Below, one piece after another: positions 18,239 through 27,836 of a stretch of 64,000 nt of DNA. The position numbers and the translations under genes are program-made. The DNA is taken from the NCBI RefSeq assembly GCF_023614235.1, contig NZ_CP094264.1, positions 5,208,001 to 5,272,000 on the forward strand, in the 5' to 3' direction. The notes beneath the pieces were generated by a model. The model worked only from the letters and a program-made list of their open reading frames with translations. It did not search any database and had not been told where the DNA came from. The first letter of the stretch is position 1. Each line of letters opens with the position of its first letter. The DNA comes from Streptomyces sp. MRC013. Lineage in GTDB: Bacteria; Actinomycetota; Actinomycetes; Streptomycetales; Streptomycetaceae.

Positions 18239-18894
18239 TCAGGTCCGCGCGATCAGGGCGTAGCGTTCGTCGTCGACCGGGCGGCCCCACAGGGCGGGGT
18301 CCGTACTGAGACGCCGGATGCGCAGGTCGCCGACGAGCGGGCGTACCGCGGCGGCCAGGTCGTCGGCGGTGACCCGCGGTGCCAGGGCAGGGTGTCGGCG
18401 CCGGCGACGTAGGGCACCGCGCGCTGTCCGGCTTCGCGCCAGCGCCCTTCGACGAGGACGAGGAGGCCGCCGGGGCGGAGGCGGGCGGTCCACTCCCGCA
18501 GGGCGGCGTGCGGGTCGGGCAGGGTCCACACCAGGTGGCGGGAGAGCAGGACGTCGAACTCCTCCTGGCCGGTGGGCGGCTCGGTGGCATCACCCACCAG
18601 GAACCGGCCCGGAAGACCGGCGGCCGCCAGCTTGGCGCGGGCGGCCCGGACCATCCGCGGCGCCAGGTCCACTCCGGTCACCCGGTGCCCCGCTCCGGCG
18701 ACCAGTTCGGAGAGCGACCCGGTGCCGCAGCCGACGTCCAGCACGTCCACTGGACGGGGCGGGAGCCAGGCGGTCAGCAGAGCCGCCCATGCGGCACGGG
18801 TCTCGGCGGCCCTGAGGCCGTGATCGGGCTCGTCGTCGAAGTCCGGGGCGGCGGCGTCCCAGTAGGCGGCGATGGCGGCGGCGGGGTTCGTCAT
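18239..18894 (-). pseudogene. SAM-dependent methyltransferase with one frameshift
   Basis: Starts at ATG 18894 as MTNPAAAIAAYWDAAAPDFD. Motif I is VLDVGCGTGSLSELV, followed by GVDLAPRMV, and the second half has PGGLLVLVEGRW. After LPWHRG (about 18375) the frame is lost; the continuation VTADDLAAAVRPLVGDLR to LWGRPVDDERYALIART is in another frame and ends at 18239. One extra G at the GGG corresponding to 18373-18375 would restore a 218-residue enzyme. It may therefore be a sequencing error rather than a dead gene. Confidence 0.82.
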
Positions 18895-19410
18895 CCGCCG
18901 ATCCTCCCGGCCGGCACCGACAGCGGGGGCCGCCGCCGTGGCGGATCGTGCCGACGGTGGGGGAGGGGCCGGTGCGGACGGCCCCGACCGTCAGGTCGAG
19001 GGGTACGCGGATGAGGGGGTGCCCGGCGGCGACCACCGGCGTGCGGCGGCGAAGGGGGGTCGCTGTCCACGACGTCCGAACCGCTCCGGCGGTCGGCGGC
19101 GGGCGTGCTGCGGCGGGAAGGGGGCCGGTCGGCGGAGCGGCGTTCGGCGCCGGGGGCCGCCGCGGTCCCCGGGGCGTACCGCTGGACGCCGACCGCCACG
19201 CCGCGCGCCGCTCCCCGCCGGCCCCGGGAGAGGTTCCGCCTTCCGCCCGGCCCCGCTCGGCGGCCGCGGGCGCGTACGCGCGCCGCCCTCCGGGACCGCT
19301 CCCGTCCCTCGTCCCTCGCGACCCCCCGATCCGACGACTTCTCCTGACCACTTGCTGAACCTATCGAATATCGATAGTTTCCTATCGCATTTCGATCGAG
19401 AGGGAGAGTC
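18895..19410. other. Intergenic stretch ending in the DUF2975 promoter
   Basis: From 18895 to about 19340 I see only GC-rich spacer between divergent genes. The last 70 bases turn AT-rich and contain the promoter and operators described next. Confidence 0.5.
19352..19398 (+). promoter_or_regulatory. Promoter with two CTATCG operators for the DUF2975-Xre pair
   Basis: A perfect inverted repeat CTATCGA-ATA-TCGATAG is at 19361-19377 and a weaker copy CTATCGCATTTCGATCG is at 19382-19398, 21 bases apart. A possible -35 TTGCTG (19352) and -10 TAGTTT (19375) have a 17-base spacer, so the first site overlaps the promoter. This arrangement fits autorepression by the Xre-type regulator encoded second in the operon. 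Confidence 0.65.
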
Positions 19411-19908
19411 ATGGGAAACCTGCCGGTGCTGGCGTTGCGCGCCGTGATCGCGGCACTGCTCACGGGATCGGTCCTCGTACAGGCGGTGATGGTCCCGCTG
19501 CTCGCCGTCGACCTGGAGGAGAGCGGCGGGGAACTGGGGCACCTGCGCGTCCCGATCGTCGCGATCGTGCTCCTGGGGATGGTGGCGGCCCAGGTCGTCC
19601 TGGTCTGTGTGTGGCGGCTGGTGACGATGGTGCGACGCGGAACCGTGTTCTCCCACGCGGCCTTCCGCTACGTGCACGTCGTGATCGGCGCGACGGCGGC
19701 GGCCGCCCTCCTCGTGTTCGGGCTCGGAGTCGTCCTGGCACCGGGTGAGGCGGTCCCCCCGGGCGTGGTACTGCTCGTCGGAGGGGTGGGCGTGGCCGCC
19801 CTGGGGGTCGCACTCGTCGTGCTGGTGCTGCGGATGCTGCTGGCCCAGGCCGTCGCGCGCGACGCCGAGGCGGCGCGGATGCGGGCCGAACTGGAAGAGG
19901 TCATCTGA
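19411..19908 (+). CDS. DUF2975 membrane protein
   Basis: 165 residues with four hydrophobic segments: residues 5-35, 48-72, 90-112 and 118-145. The segment RGTVFSHAAFRYVHVVIGA is typical of DUF2975 proteins. GGGAG precedes the ATG. Its stop overlaps the start of an Xre-type regulator (TGATG), the standard pairing for this family in Bacillus and actinobacteria. Function is unknown; a membrane partner or sensor for the regulator is a reasonable inference. Confidence 0.88.
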   Translation: MGNLPVLALRAVIAALLTGSVLVQAVMVPLLAVDLEESGGELGHLRVPIVAIVLLGMVAAQVVLVCVWRLVTMVRRGTVFSHAAFRYVHVVIGATAAAALLVFGLGVVLAPGEAVPPGVVLLVGGVGVAALGVALVVLVLRMLLAQAVARDAEAARMRAELEEVI

Positions 19909-20183
19909 TGCCGATCGCCGTCGACATCGACGTGATGCTGGCCAGGCGGAAGATGTCCGTGGGCGAGCTCGCGGAGCGCGTCGGGATCACCCCCGCCAAC
20001 CTGGCGGTCCTCAAGAACGGCCGGGCCAAGGCGGTGCGCTTCGCCACGCTCGCCGCGCTCTGCGAGGCACTCGACTGCCAGCCCGGGGATCTGCTGCGCT
20101 GGGAGGCCGACCGGACCGGCCGGACCGACCAGGCCGTCCGAGTCGGCGAGACCGGTGAGGACGGGGGAGCGTCCGGGGCGTGA
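19908..20183 (+). CDS. Xre-type HTH regulator (YozG-like)
   Basis: 91 residues. The helix-turn-helix covers MSVGELAERVGITPANLAVL and is followed by CEALDCQPGDLLRWE, the usual ending of this short family. It overlaps the DUF2975 gene by one base, so the two are translationally coupled. The pair of CTATCG palindromes upstream is the likely binding site. The stop codon lies inside a terminator hairpin. Confidence 0.9.
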   Translation: MPIAVDIDVMLARRKMSVGELAERVGITPANLAVLKNGRAKAVRFATLAALCEALDCQPGDLLRWEADRTGRTDQAVRVGETGEDGGASGA

Positions 20184-20205
20184 CACCGGTCCGGCGTCAC
20201 GCCCC
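20175..20205. terminator. Hairpin terminator over the Xre stop codon
   Basis: Ten-base arms GGGGCGTGAC and GTCACGCCCC flank an 11-base loop. The stem includes the Xre stop codon and serves the convergent Xre and arginine-deiminase genes. Confidence 0.6.
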
Positions 20206-20332
20206 CGGCGGGTCCGGCGCGACGGCGGGGCGTGACGCGCCCGTCCGGTTCCCGGCCCGGAGCGCCCGGCGCCCGCCCGCGGTCCGCTCGGTCCCCGGTC
20301 CGCGGGCGGGGGTGACGGGGCGTCGGCCCGTC

Positions 20333-22255
20333 CTACCGCTTCCACCAGGGCCCGGAGGCGTCTCGCAGGGTGTTGGTACCGCAGTGCACCTCGCCCATTC
20401 CGAGGTGGTACGTCTCCCAGTCGTCGATGTACGAGACCTTCAGCCCGGCGCGGGTGTACGCGGCGGTGACGGCGGCGGTGAACACGTCCTCGCCCCCGAT
20501 GACCGGCCCCCACTGCCTGGGGGCCAGGTACCGGTCGCGGCCCATCAGCACGCCGTTCACCGCGCCCGGCACGTAGGCGCTCGTCAGCACGGCCGAGCCC
20601 GGTCCCGCCACGCGGTCCCCCGTGCGCGTGAGCCGCTTCTGCTGCCCGTACCGGCGGATCGCCTCCGGCACGCCCCCGGCGCCCAGGCGCATCAGTCGCG
20701 GCACGCGGTCGCCGCGCTCGCCCTGCTCCGTGCCGCGCGTGTACAGCGCGGGCACCCGGATCACCTCGGCGTCCGTCACGCCCGTCTCCCGCTTGAGGAC
20801 CTCCAGATTGGCCCTGATGCGCCGCGCGGCCATCGTGTTGTCGGCGACCAGCCACTTCGAGCCGAGCGCCTGGTCGATGGTCTCCCTGGGCGCGGGCAGG
20901 TCCCCGCTCCCCGGCACGGAGAACATCCGCGTCCCGCCGTGCCCCGCCTCCTGCGCGTCCCGCAGCAGCTTCAGTCCCGCCTCCGGGTCCGCGACGCCGA
21001 TCCGCCATCCGCGCGGCGTGCCCGGCGCGGGCAGGAACTGGACGAACTCGTCGACGTGCCCCACGTGCAGCCACGAGGTGTCCAGGAACAGCGGGTCCTG
21101 CAGGCCCTGGGCCCGCAGGAGCGTGCGCATCGCGAGCGCCGGCTTCGAACCGTCGTCGCGGCGCTCGCCCATGATGACGCGGCCGGCGGGGAAGGCGCGC
21201 CCGGCGTGGGTGTACGGCGGGATGGTCTCCAGGTTGCCCATCGAGTTCAGGGTCCACTCCTCCGACTCGCGGACCCCCGAGACCTGGACGACGCCGACGC
21301 CCTTGCCGCGCATCCGCTCGAACAGCTCCCGGCCGGACGGCCGGTCCGGCTGCGCCGAGCGCAGCATGACCCGGATGAACTGGGGGCGGCCCCCGGGACC
21401 GGCCATGCTCACGTACCCGGGCTCGACGAAGTTCTGCGTCCAGATGTCCTCGTACCCGTCGAAGGTGAACGGCGGACCGCCGACGCCGGCCGCCCGGACC
21501 TCTTCGGCCAGCTCCCGCACGAACGCCCGCTGCCGGCGGGAGAACGGGTCCGTCCCCGGCAGTCTCGTGACGAGGATCCGCCGGGCGTCCTGCAGGTGGT
21601 GGTGCGTGAGCAGGGGAGCCGCGCGGAGCGTGACGTCGTCGGAGGTCGAGGAGGCGCCGGAGGCGACGGTGAGGCGGAGGACGGCGCGGCCGCCCCAGAG
21701 CGCGGGGTCCCGTACGACGTCGGTGGCCTCCACGCCGAACTCCACACCGGCCCTCAGCTCGGCGGCCGTCAGGCGCGTGGCGGCGGTCACCCACTCCCAG
21801 CCCGTGCCGCGCCTGACGAACACCCTCGTGCTCCTGGCGCCGCCGACGACCCGCAGGGTCCCGCTCGCCGACGCGGACAGGCCCTTCATCGGTACGGAGC
21901 GCACACGCGCCAGGTCGCGGGCGTCGGGGGTGCCGTTTACCTTCGTGTCGGAGGCGTCGTTGCAGGCCGCGAGCCGCGCGTCCGACAGGGGCCCGCCGTG
22001 CGGGTCCGTCGTCGGGCAGCGCGTCGCGTCGTCGTCGATGTTGGGGAGGAGGACCGCGCCGCGCGCCGGAGTCCAGGTGTCCTCGCCCGCGTCGTCCGTC
22101 GCCCCGGCGACGTCCACCCGGCCGTCCCGGTCCACGTCCGCGCGCAGGTCCGCCCGGGGCTGCGGCTCGGCCGCGGCGGCGGGCGCGGCAGGGGCGAGGA
22201 TGGCCGCGATGACGGACAGGGCGAGTGTCGCGCGCCGCGTGTGGCTCGTACGCAC
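20333..22255 (-). CDS. Secreted protein-arginine deiminase (PAD) family protein
   Basis: 640 residues from GTG 22255 with GAAGGGA upstream. A Sec signal peptide (TLALSVIAAILAPAAPAAAA) is followed by an Asp-rich stretch (ADVDRDGRVDVAG) that could bind calcium. The C-terminal half matches the PAD catalytic domain: HVGHVDEF carries the general-base His and Asp, and GEVHCGTN the nucleophilic cysteine. The position of the first catalytic Asp of vertebrate PADs (WMQD) reads WTQN here (codon at 21431-21433), so the citrullinating activity may be altered. Family members convert peptidyl-arginine to citrulline. Confidence 0.88.
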   Translation of the reverse strand: MRTSHTRRATLALSVIAAILAPAAPAAAAEPQPRADLRADVDRDGRVDVAGATDDAGEDTWTPARGAVLLPNIDDDATRCPTTDPHGGPLSDARLAACNDASDTKVNGTPDARDLARVRSVPMKGLSASASGTLRVVGGARSTRVFVRRGTGWEWVTAATRLTAAELRAGVEFGVEATDVVRDPALWGGRAVLRLTVASGASSTSDDVTLRAAPLLTHHHLQDARRILVTRLPGTDPFSRRQRAFVRELAEEVRAAGVGGPPFTFDGYEDIWTQNFVEPGYVSMAGPGGRPQFIRVMLRSAQPDRPSGRELFERMRGKGVGVVQVSGVRESEEWTLNSMGNLETIPPYTHAGRAFPAGRVIMGERRDDGSKPALAMRTLLRAQGLQDPLFLDTSWLHVGHVDEFVQFLPAPGTPRGWRIGVADPEAGLKLLRDAQEAGHGGTRMFSVPGSGDLPAPRETIDQALGSKWLVADNTMAARRIRANLEVLKRETGVTDAEVIRVPALYTRGTEQGERGDRVPRLMRLGAGGVPEAIRRYGQQKRLTRTGDRVAGPGSAVLTSAYVPGAVNGVLMGRDRYLAPRQWGPVIGGEDVFTAAVTAAYTRAGLKVSYIDDWETYHLGMGEVHCGTNTLRDASGPWWKR

Positions 22256-22475
22256 CGTGTGTCCCTTCGTGAGAGTCGATGGTTCCGAGCCGGTAGAGGG
22301 CGTACGGCGCACCCGCGTTGCGCGGGGTGCGCGGGGCGACCGCCGATCGGCCGGATCCCGCCCGTGGGTGCACGGGTGCCCGGCGCCGCGCGGCGGCGAC
22401 CGCACACCCGTGCCCCGCGCGGTGCGTCGGCCGGCGGACGGCGGGCGTCGGAGGGCGGGCGGTGGCGGGGACCGG

Positions 22476-22979
22476 CTACACGGCGTGCGGCAGCCGGTGC
22501 AGACGCACCTCGGCCAGCCGGCCGGACGAGATCCGCGCCGTCATGTACGTGCGGTGCGGCTGGCGCCGCCGGTCGGTCGGCGAGCCGGGGTTCAGCAGCC
22601 GCAGCCGGCCGCCGGCCGTGGAGTCCCAGGGAATGTGGCTGTGGCCGAAAACGAGCAGGTCCGTCTCGGGAAACCGTTCGACGCAGCGCCGCTCGCGCCC
22701 CCGTGCCGCGCCGGTCTCGTGCACCACGGCCAGCCGCACTCCCCCCAGCTCCGCGTACGCCACCTCCGGCAGCCGCGCCCGCAGGTCCGGGCCGTCGTTG
22801 TTGCCGTACACCGCCACCAGCCGGCGCGCACGCGCCTCCAGCAGGTCGAGCGTGGCCGTGTCGACCCAGTCGCCCGCGTGGACCACGACGTCCACGGCCG
22901 GCACCAGGTCGAGCAACTCGCGCGGCAGCACCTTGGCGCGCGAGGGCACGTGGGTGTCGGACGTCAGCAGCAGCTCCAT
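22476..22979 (-). CDS. YfcE/MJ0936-type metallophosphoesterase
   Basis: 167 residues from ATG 22979. Metal-binding motifs are in family order: LLTSDTHVP, VVVHAGDW, YGNNDGPD, VVHETG in place of the usual GH, and FGHSHIPW. Small calcineurin-type phosphodiesterases of this kind hydrolyse phosphodiesters in vitro; the physiological substrate is unknown. Cytoplasmic, apparently monocistronic. Confidence 0.9.
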   Translation of the reverse strand: MELLLTSDTHVPSRAKVLPRELLDLVPAVDVVVHAGDWVDTATLDLLEARARRLVAVYGNNDGPDLRARLPEVAYAELGGVRLAVVHETGAARGRERRCVERFPETDLLVFGHSHIPWDSTAGGRLRLLNPGSPTDRRRQPHRTYMTARISSGRLAEVRLHRLPHAV

Positions 22980-23367
22980 GGGCCGACGGTAACGGGCCGC
23001 AGGGCCGCCGCAGGCGCGGCACCCCGCTGCCCCGGTGACCAGGAGGCCCGGTTCCCCGAGGCCGGCCTCGGGGACCATCGGTACAGCGGTTGTCAGTGAG
23101 AACGACCATGGTCCGGTCGGCGCGAGCGCGCTGATCCGGGCCTCGTATTCGCGTCGGGCCTGCGTTGGGCCGGGACCGCCGGGGCGCCCTGGCCGCCGTC
23201 GAGAGGCAGGCAGCGGGCGAGGGGCTGGCGGTGGGGAGCGGGGGCGGCGGTGACGCGCAGGGGTAGCCCTGGTCGCGCCGTAGGGTCGTCCCTCGGTCGA
23301 GCACGGTCCGCTCGGCGGGCCCCGGCTCGGTGGCGCGGGGGAAGTCGGCGACCTCACCCGGCCCGTT

Positions 23368-23410
23368 CCGGGAGCGCCCGCCCGGCGGCCCGCCGGGCGG
23401 GCGCTCCCGG
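23368..23410. terminator. Very stable hairpin, 21-base arms
   Basis: Two perfect 21-base GC arms separated by a single base. It lies downstream of the beta-propeller gene (minus strand), together with a second hairpin just inside it. Confidence 0.7.
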
Positions 23411-23417
23411 CGCCGGG

Positions 23418-23459
23418 CCGCGCATCCGCGGCGGGGCCGAACCCGCCGCGGATGCGCGG
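23418..23459. terminator. Second hairpin, 18-base arms
   Basis: Perfect arms starting CCGCGCATCCGC with a six-base loop GCCGAA. It lies 27 bases beyond the stop of the beta-propeller gene, so it is the proximal terminator of a tandem pair. Confidence 0.75.
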
Positions 23460-23486
23460 GCCGACGCCCGGTGCGTACGGAAGGGC

Positions 23487-24521
23487 TCATCGCGCCGGTA
23501 CGTACGCCAGGCCGTGGGCGCCCGGTTCGCCGGCCCTGGGGACCTCCAGCACGGCGACCGCCTCGAGGGCCTCCAGGTCCACCACCGTCACGGTGCTGGA
23601 CACGACGGCCGAGACGTAGCCGTACCGCCCGTCCGGCGACGAGGCGATGGTCAGGGGGAACGCCCCGACGGGCACCGCGGCCGGCGCGTGTCCCCGATCC
23701 GGCGCGTGGACGCGCAGCAGGCCCGGAGCCTGCGCGCCCAGCCCGGAGCCGCCCGGCCTCGGCCCCGCCGCCGCGAAGCGCAGTTCGCCGGCGAGCACCC
23801 GGCCCCGGGAGGTGACGTGCACCGGGAAGACGAGGCCGTCCGCGGGCAGGGTGCGCACTACCCGCCGGGTCCGCGTGTCGATCACGCGCACTCCCGCGCC
23901 GCGCACGGCCGGGGCCGCGCCGAAGTCGCCCTTGGGCGCCGCCACGTACACGTGCCCTCCGTCCGGGGACACGGCGATGCCCTCGCTGCCCGGCACCGGG
24001 ACGCGGTCCTCCTCGCGACCGGTGGCCAGGTCCACGACGGTCACGAAGGGCGCCTCCTTGTTCGAGGTGTACGCGTGCCGCCCGTCGGGGGTGAGGACGA
24101 ACCAGTGCGGGCCGGGCGCGCCGACGGGTATCCGCCGGACGGTCCTGCGGGTCACCGGGTCCACGGCGACCAGCGCGCCGGGTTCCCCTTCCACGCTGAC
24201 CCAGAGCAGATCGCGCACGGGGTCGGTGAGGACGCCGTGCGGGGCCTCCTCGGGCGAGAGGTCCAGGACCTCGACGACCCGGTGGGCGTCGGGGTCGATC
24301 ACCACCAGTTCGCGGGCCCGGCCGGTGTGGGCGTGGTAGTAGCCGGACCGGTAGGTGACCGTGCAGTAGAGCAGCCGCCGCCGGGGGTCGAAGCAGAGTT
24401 CGTGGGGTTCGCCGGGGACCTCCAGGACCTCCAGGGGCTCGTGGGCGGCGGCGTCGAAGAACGTCACGGTGGGGCCGCTCTGGCTGACGACGGCGAGCTG
24501 GTCGTGCGGAACGCGTCTCAT
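23487..24521 (-). CDS. YVTN-type beta-propeller protein
   Basis: 344 residues from ATG 24521. Repeated blades with the pattern VVDLATG, VIDTRTRRVV, VVDLEALEAV and SPDGxxxYV are characteristic of YncE/YVTN-like seven-bladed propellers. No signal peptide is visible, so it seems cytoplasmic or exported without Sec. It is divergent from a LysR gene with a typical LysR box between them. Function is unknown; related proteins bind small ligands or act as lactonases. Confidence 0.83.
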   Translation of the reverse strand: MRRVPHDQLAVVSQSGPTVTFFDAAAHEPLEVLEVPGEPHELCFDPRRRLLYCTVTYRSGYYHAHTGRARELVVIDPDAHRVVEVLDLSPEEAPHGVLTDPVRDLLWVSVEGEPGALVAVDPVTRRTVRRIPVGAPGPHWFVLTPDGRHAYTSNKEAPFVTVVDLATGREEDRVPVPGSEGIAVSPDGGHVYVAAPKGDFGAAPAVRGAGVRVIDTRTRRVVRTLPADGLVFPVHVTSRGRVLAGELRFAAAGPRPGGSGLGAQAPGLLRVHAPDRGHAPAAVPVGAFPLTIASSPDGRYGYVSAVVSSTVTVVDLEALEAVAVLEVPRAGEPGAHGLAYVPAR

Positions 24522-24579
24522 GCCGCCACCCTGCGGCGGTCCGGGCGGACGACTCCAGTGAAACCTGGGCAAGGTGACG

Positions 24580-24594
24580 TTGCGTCGTGCGCAA
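24580..24594. promoter_or_regulatory. LysR box TTGCG-N5-CGCAA
   Basis: A perfect five-base inverted repeat containing the T-N11-A core recognised by LysR-type regulators. It sits in the gap between the divergent propeller and LysR genes, 54 bases before the LysR start. Confidence 0.75.
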
Positions 24595-24647
24595 AGAACG
24601 TGGCGGCGACCGACGGAGCCGTACCGGACCGTGATCGGAGTCACACC

Positions 24648-25543
24648 GTGGAGTCGCTCGACCTGAACCTGCTGGTGGCACTGGACGCCCTGCTGGAGGA
24701 GGGCAGCGTGACCGGCGCCGCCCGCCGACTGCACCTGTCGGCGCCCGCGATGAGCCGCACCCTGGGCCGGATCCGCGGCGCACTCGGCGACCCCGTGCTC
24801 GTACGGGCCGGGCGGCGCCTGGTCCCCACCCCGCTCGCCGTGGAACTGCGGCCCCGGGTCGCGGCCCTGGTGCGGGAGGCGCGGGGACTCCTCGCACCCC
24901 GCCCGGAGGCCGACCCGGCGGCCTTCACGCGGACCTTCGCCGTCCAGGCGGCCGACCCGCTGCTGGGGCGCGTCGCGCCCCGGCTGCTCGCGGCGGTCGC
25001 CCACCGGGCCCCCGGCGTGACCCTGCGGTTCCTGACCGAGGCGCTGGAGGGCCCCGACGCCCTGCGCGACGGGACGGTCGACCTGGAGGTGGGGGTGGTC
25101 GAGGACACCGGGCCCGAGGTGCGGACCGAACCCCTCGGGCAGGCGCGCATGCTGGGTGTGGTCCGCCGGGGGCACCCCTGGCGGACGCCGCACGGCCCAC
25201 CGTCCGGGCCTTCGCGGCCGCGGCGCACATCGGGGTCTCCCGCAGGGGGCGGGTGCGCGGCCCGGTCGACGAGGCGCTCGCCGAACGGGGCCTGCACCGC
25301 CGGATCGCGGCGGTGGCGCCGAACCTCGCGGTGGCCCTCCTGCTGTGCCGGGACACCGACCTGGTGTGCCTGACCCCCCAGGGCATCGCGGGTCACTGGC
25401 CGGACGCCCTGGGGCTGCGCACCTTCGAGGTGCCGCTGCCGCTGCCCGCGCTGGAGGTGGCCATGGCCTGGCACCCGCGCAACGACGCCGACCCGGCGCA
25501 CCTGTGGCTCCGCGACAGGGTGCGTGAGGCCTGGCCGGAGTGA
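24648..25543 (+). pseudogene. LysR family regulator with one frameshift
   Basis: GTG 24648 with CGGAG upstream begins VESLDLNLLVALDALLEEG. The winged helix is SVTGAARRLHLSAPAMSRTL followed by GRIRGALGDPVLVRAGRRL. After VVRRGHP (about 25177) the effector domain continues in another frame as LADAARPTVRAF to MAWHPRNDADPAHLWLRDRV and stops at 25543. Adding one C to the CCCC at 25175-25178 restores a protein of about 298 residues. The divergent propeller gene and the LysR box suggest it controls that gene. Confidence 0.85.
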
Positions 25544-25636
25544 GCCGCCCGCCGGGGCCCGGGCCGCCTCCCCGCCGGCGGCCGGCGCGGTACCCCCTCC
25601 GGGCCCGCCGGGGCGCCCGCCGCTACGCTCCTCCGC

Positions 25637-26224
25637 ATGACGCACTCCCTCAGCGACCTGCTCCGCGCGGCGGCGGACCGGTCCCTCCCGGTCATACGCG
25701 CCGTCCCGGACGGACGCCTCGCCGACCCGACCCCGTGCGGCGAGTACGACGCCCGCCGGCTCCTGGACCACCTGTTCCACGTGGTGGTCAACTTCCAGCT
25801 GCTCGCCGCGAAGAAGGCCCCCGACTTCTCCGCCGAGCCGGAGCCCGTGACCGCGCGCGCCGACTGGCGCGGCGCCTTCGCCGCCGAGACCGCCGCGCTG
25901 GTGGACGCGTGGGCGGCACCCGGAGCCGAGGACGGGACGACGGGGACGATGGACCTGCCGGCGAAGGTGGTCGGGCGCATGGTCCTCGGCGACCTCGTCA
26001 TCCACGCCTGGGACCTGGCGCGTGCCACCGGCCAGGACTACACGCCCGATCCGGCGGTGGTCGACGACCTGCTGGCGGTGTTCGCGCAACTGGCCCCGGC
26101 CGGGCGGAGGATGGGCGCCTTCGGTGAGGAGCACCCGCTGCCCGGCGGCGGTTCCGGGGCGTCCGCCTGGGACCGGCTGCTGGCGCTGACCGGGCGGGAT
26201 CCGGGGTGGACGCGGCCGGAGTGA
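25637..26224 (+). CDS. TIGR03086-type DinB/maleylpyruvate-isomerase-fold protein
   Basis: 195 residues. The four-helix metal-binding fold is suggested by CGEYDARRLLDHLFHVV near residues 35-55 and by LGDLVIHAWDLARATGQDY near 120-140, giving the three metal ligands common in this mycothiol-associated family. Such proteins are abundant in actinobacteria and probably transfer or isomerise thiol adducts; the substrate is unknown. It follows the LysR gene by 93 bases, possibly in the same transcript. Confidence 0.85.
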   Translation: MTHSLSDLLRAAADRSLPVIRAVPDGRLADPTPCGEYDARRLLDHLFHVVVNFQLLAAKKAPDFSAEPEPVTARADWRGAFAAETAALVDAWAAPGAEDGTTGTMDLPAKVVGRMVLGDLVIHAWDLARATGQDYTPDPAVVDDLLAVFAQLAPAGRRMGAFGEEHPLPGGGSGASAWDRLLALTGRDPGWTRPE

Positions 26225-26333
26225 GGCCGCCGGGCGGACGCGGACGTCCGCCCGTACGCCGGCCGCCCGGCGGTGCCGGCCCGCCCGCAGACCGGGCCCC
26301 GCCGCGCCGCCGGCCCGCCCGCTCCGTACCGGC

Positions 26334-27836
26334 TCAGTTCCGCAGCGGCACCGCGCGGGCGGCCCCGCCGTCCGCCGCCGGCGAGCCGTGGACGGAGAGC
26401 GGGGTCGCGATGTCCTCCAGGGACCTGCGCTCGGCCGGCACGGCGAGGAAGAGCGCGACCAGGCCGCCCGCCACCATCACGGCCGCGCCCAGGCAGAAGG
26501 CGAGCACCGTGTCGGCGACCGCGCCGCTCCCGGTCAGGCCCGCGAAGATCAGCGGGCCGGAGACGCCGCCGGCCGCGGTGCCGACCGCGTAGAAGAACGC
26601 GATGGCCATGGCGCGGGTCTCCATGGGGAAGATCTCACTCACCGTCAGGTACGCCGAGCTGGCGCCCGCCGAGGCGAAGAACAGCACCGCGCACCAGCAC
26701 GCCGTCAGCGTCGTCGCGGTGAGGTGCCCCCGCCCGAACAGCCAGGCGGTGGCGAACAGCAGCCCCCCGGAGAGCAGGTACGTCCCGGCGATCATGGGGC
26801 GCCGCCCCCAGGTGTCGAAGAGGTGCCCCAGCAGCAGCGGGCCGAGGAAGTTGCCCAGCGCGATCACCGCGAAGAAGTACCCCGTCGATCCGCTGGGCAC
26901 GTCGTAGAAGGTCGCCAGGATGGCGCCGAAACCGAAGGTGACGGCGTTGTAGAGGAACGCCTGCCCGACGAAGAGCGCGAAGCCCAGCACCGCGCGGCGG
27001 GGGTACGTCCGCACCAGCGTCCGGGCGATCTGCCCGAAGCCGACGCTGTGCCGCCGCTTGACCGTGATCGGCCCGGCGGGTTCCGGCAGCGGCCCGCCGG
27101 TCTCCCGCTCCACCTGCCGCTCCACGTCGGCGACGATCCGCTCGGCCTCCTCGGCGCGGCCGTGCAGGAACATCCAGCGCGGGCTCTCCGGCACGTGCCG
27201 CCGTACGAGCAGCACGCCCAGGCCGAGGACCACGCCGAGGCCGAACGAGACCCGCCAGCCCACGTCCCTGGGGAGGACGTCGGTGTCCAGCAGGACGACC
27301 GAGAGCAGCGAACCGCCCAGGGCGCCCAGCCAGAAGCTGCCGTTGATGATCAGGTCCACCCGGCCGCGGTACTTGCTGGGGATCAGCTCGTCGACGGCGG
27401 AGTTGATCGCCGCGTACTCGCCGCCGATGCCCATGCCGGTGAGGAAGCGGAAGACGAAGAACCACCAGGACGAGTACGACAGGGCCGTCAGCGCGGTCGC
27501 CCCCAGGTAGACGGCCAGGGTGATCAGAAACAGCTTCTTGCGGCCGTAGCGGTCGGTGAGCCAGCCGAAGAGGAGGGCGCCGGTGCAGGCGCCCGCCACG
27601 TAGAGGGCCGCGGCGACGCCCGTCACCTGGGCGCTGCTGATGGCCAGTCCGCTGCCCTCCTCCGAGAGACGGGCGGCCATGTTGCCCACGATGGTGACCT
27701 CGAGCCCGTCGAGGATCCACACCGTGCCGAGCCCGATCACGACCATCCAGTGCCACCGCGACCACGGCAGCCGGTCCAGGCGGGCGGGCACCCGCGTCGT
27801 GAGGGTCCCGTCCGGGGACCGCCCGTCCTGCGCCAT
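26334..27836 (-). CDS. MFS transporter, sugar/metabolite:H+ symporter type
   Basis: 500 residues from ATG 27836 with GGAGG six bases upstream. Twelve hydrophobic segments are seen. Family signatures are [11 protein letters not shown] between helices 2 and 3, [19 protein letters not shown] in helix 4 to 5, and [20 protein letters not shown] in the central loop. The organic-acid/sugar branch of the major facilitator superfamily fits best. The adjacent MarR-type remnant upstream may once have controlled it. Confidence 0.9.
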   Translation of the reverse strand: MAQDGRSPDGTLTTRVPARLDRLPWSRWHWMVVIGLGTVWILDGLEVTIVGNMAARLSEEGSGLAISSAQVTGVAAALYVAGACTGALLFGWLTDRYGRKKLFLITLAVYLGATALTALSYSSWWFFVFRFLTGMGIGGEYAAINSAVDELIPSKYRGRVDLIINGSFWLGALGGSLLSVVLLDTDVLPRDVGWRVSFGLGVVLGLGVLLVRRHVPESPRWMFLHGRAEEAERIVADVERQVERETGGPLPEPAGPITVKRRHSVGFGQIARTLVRTYPRRAVLGFALFVGQAFLYNAVTFGFGAILATFYDVPSGSTGYFFAVIALGNFLGPLLLGHLFDTWGRRPMIAGTYLLSGGLLFATAWLFGRGHLTATTLTACWCAVLFFASAGASSAYLTVSEIFPMETRAMAIAFFYAVGTAAGGVSGPLIFAGLTGSGAVADTVLAFCLGAAVMVAGGLVALFLAVPAERRSLEDIATPLSVHGSPAADGGAARAVPLRN

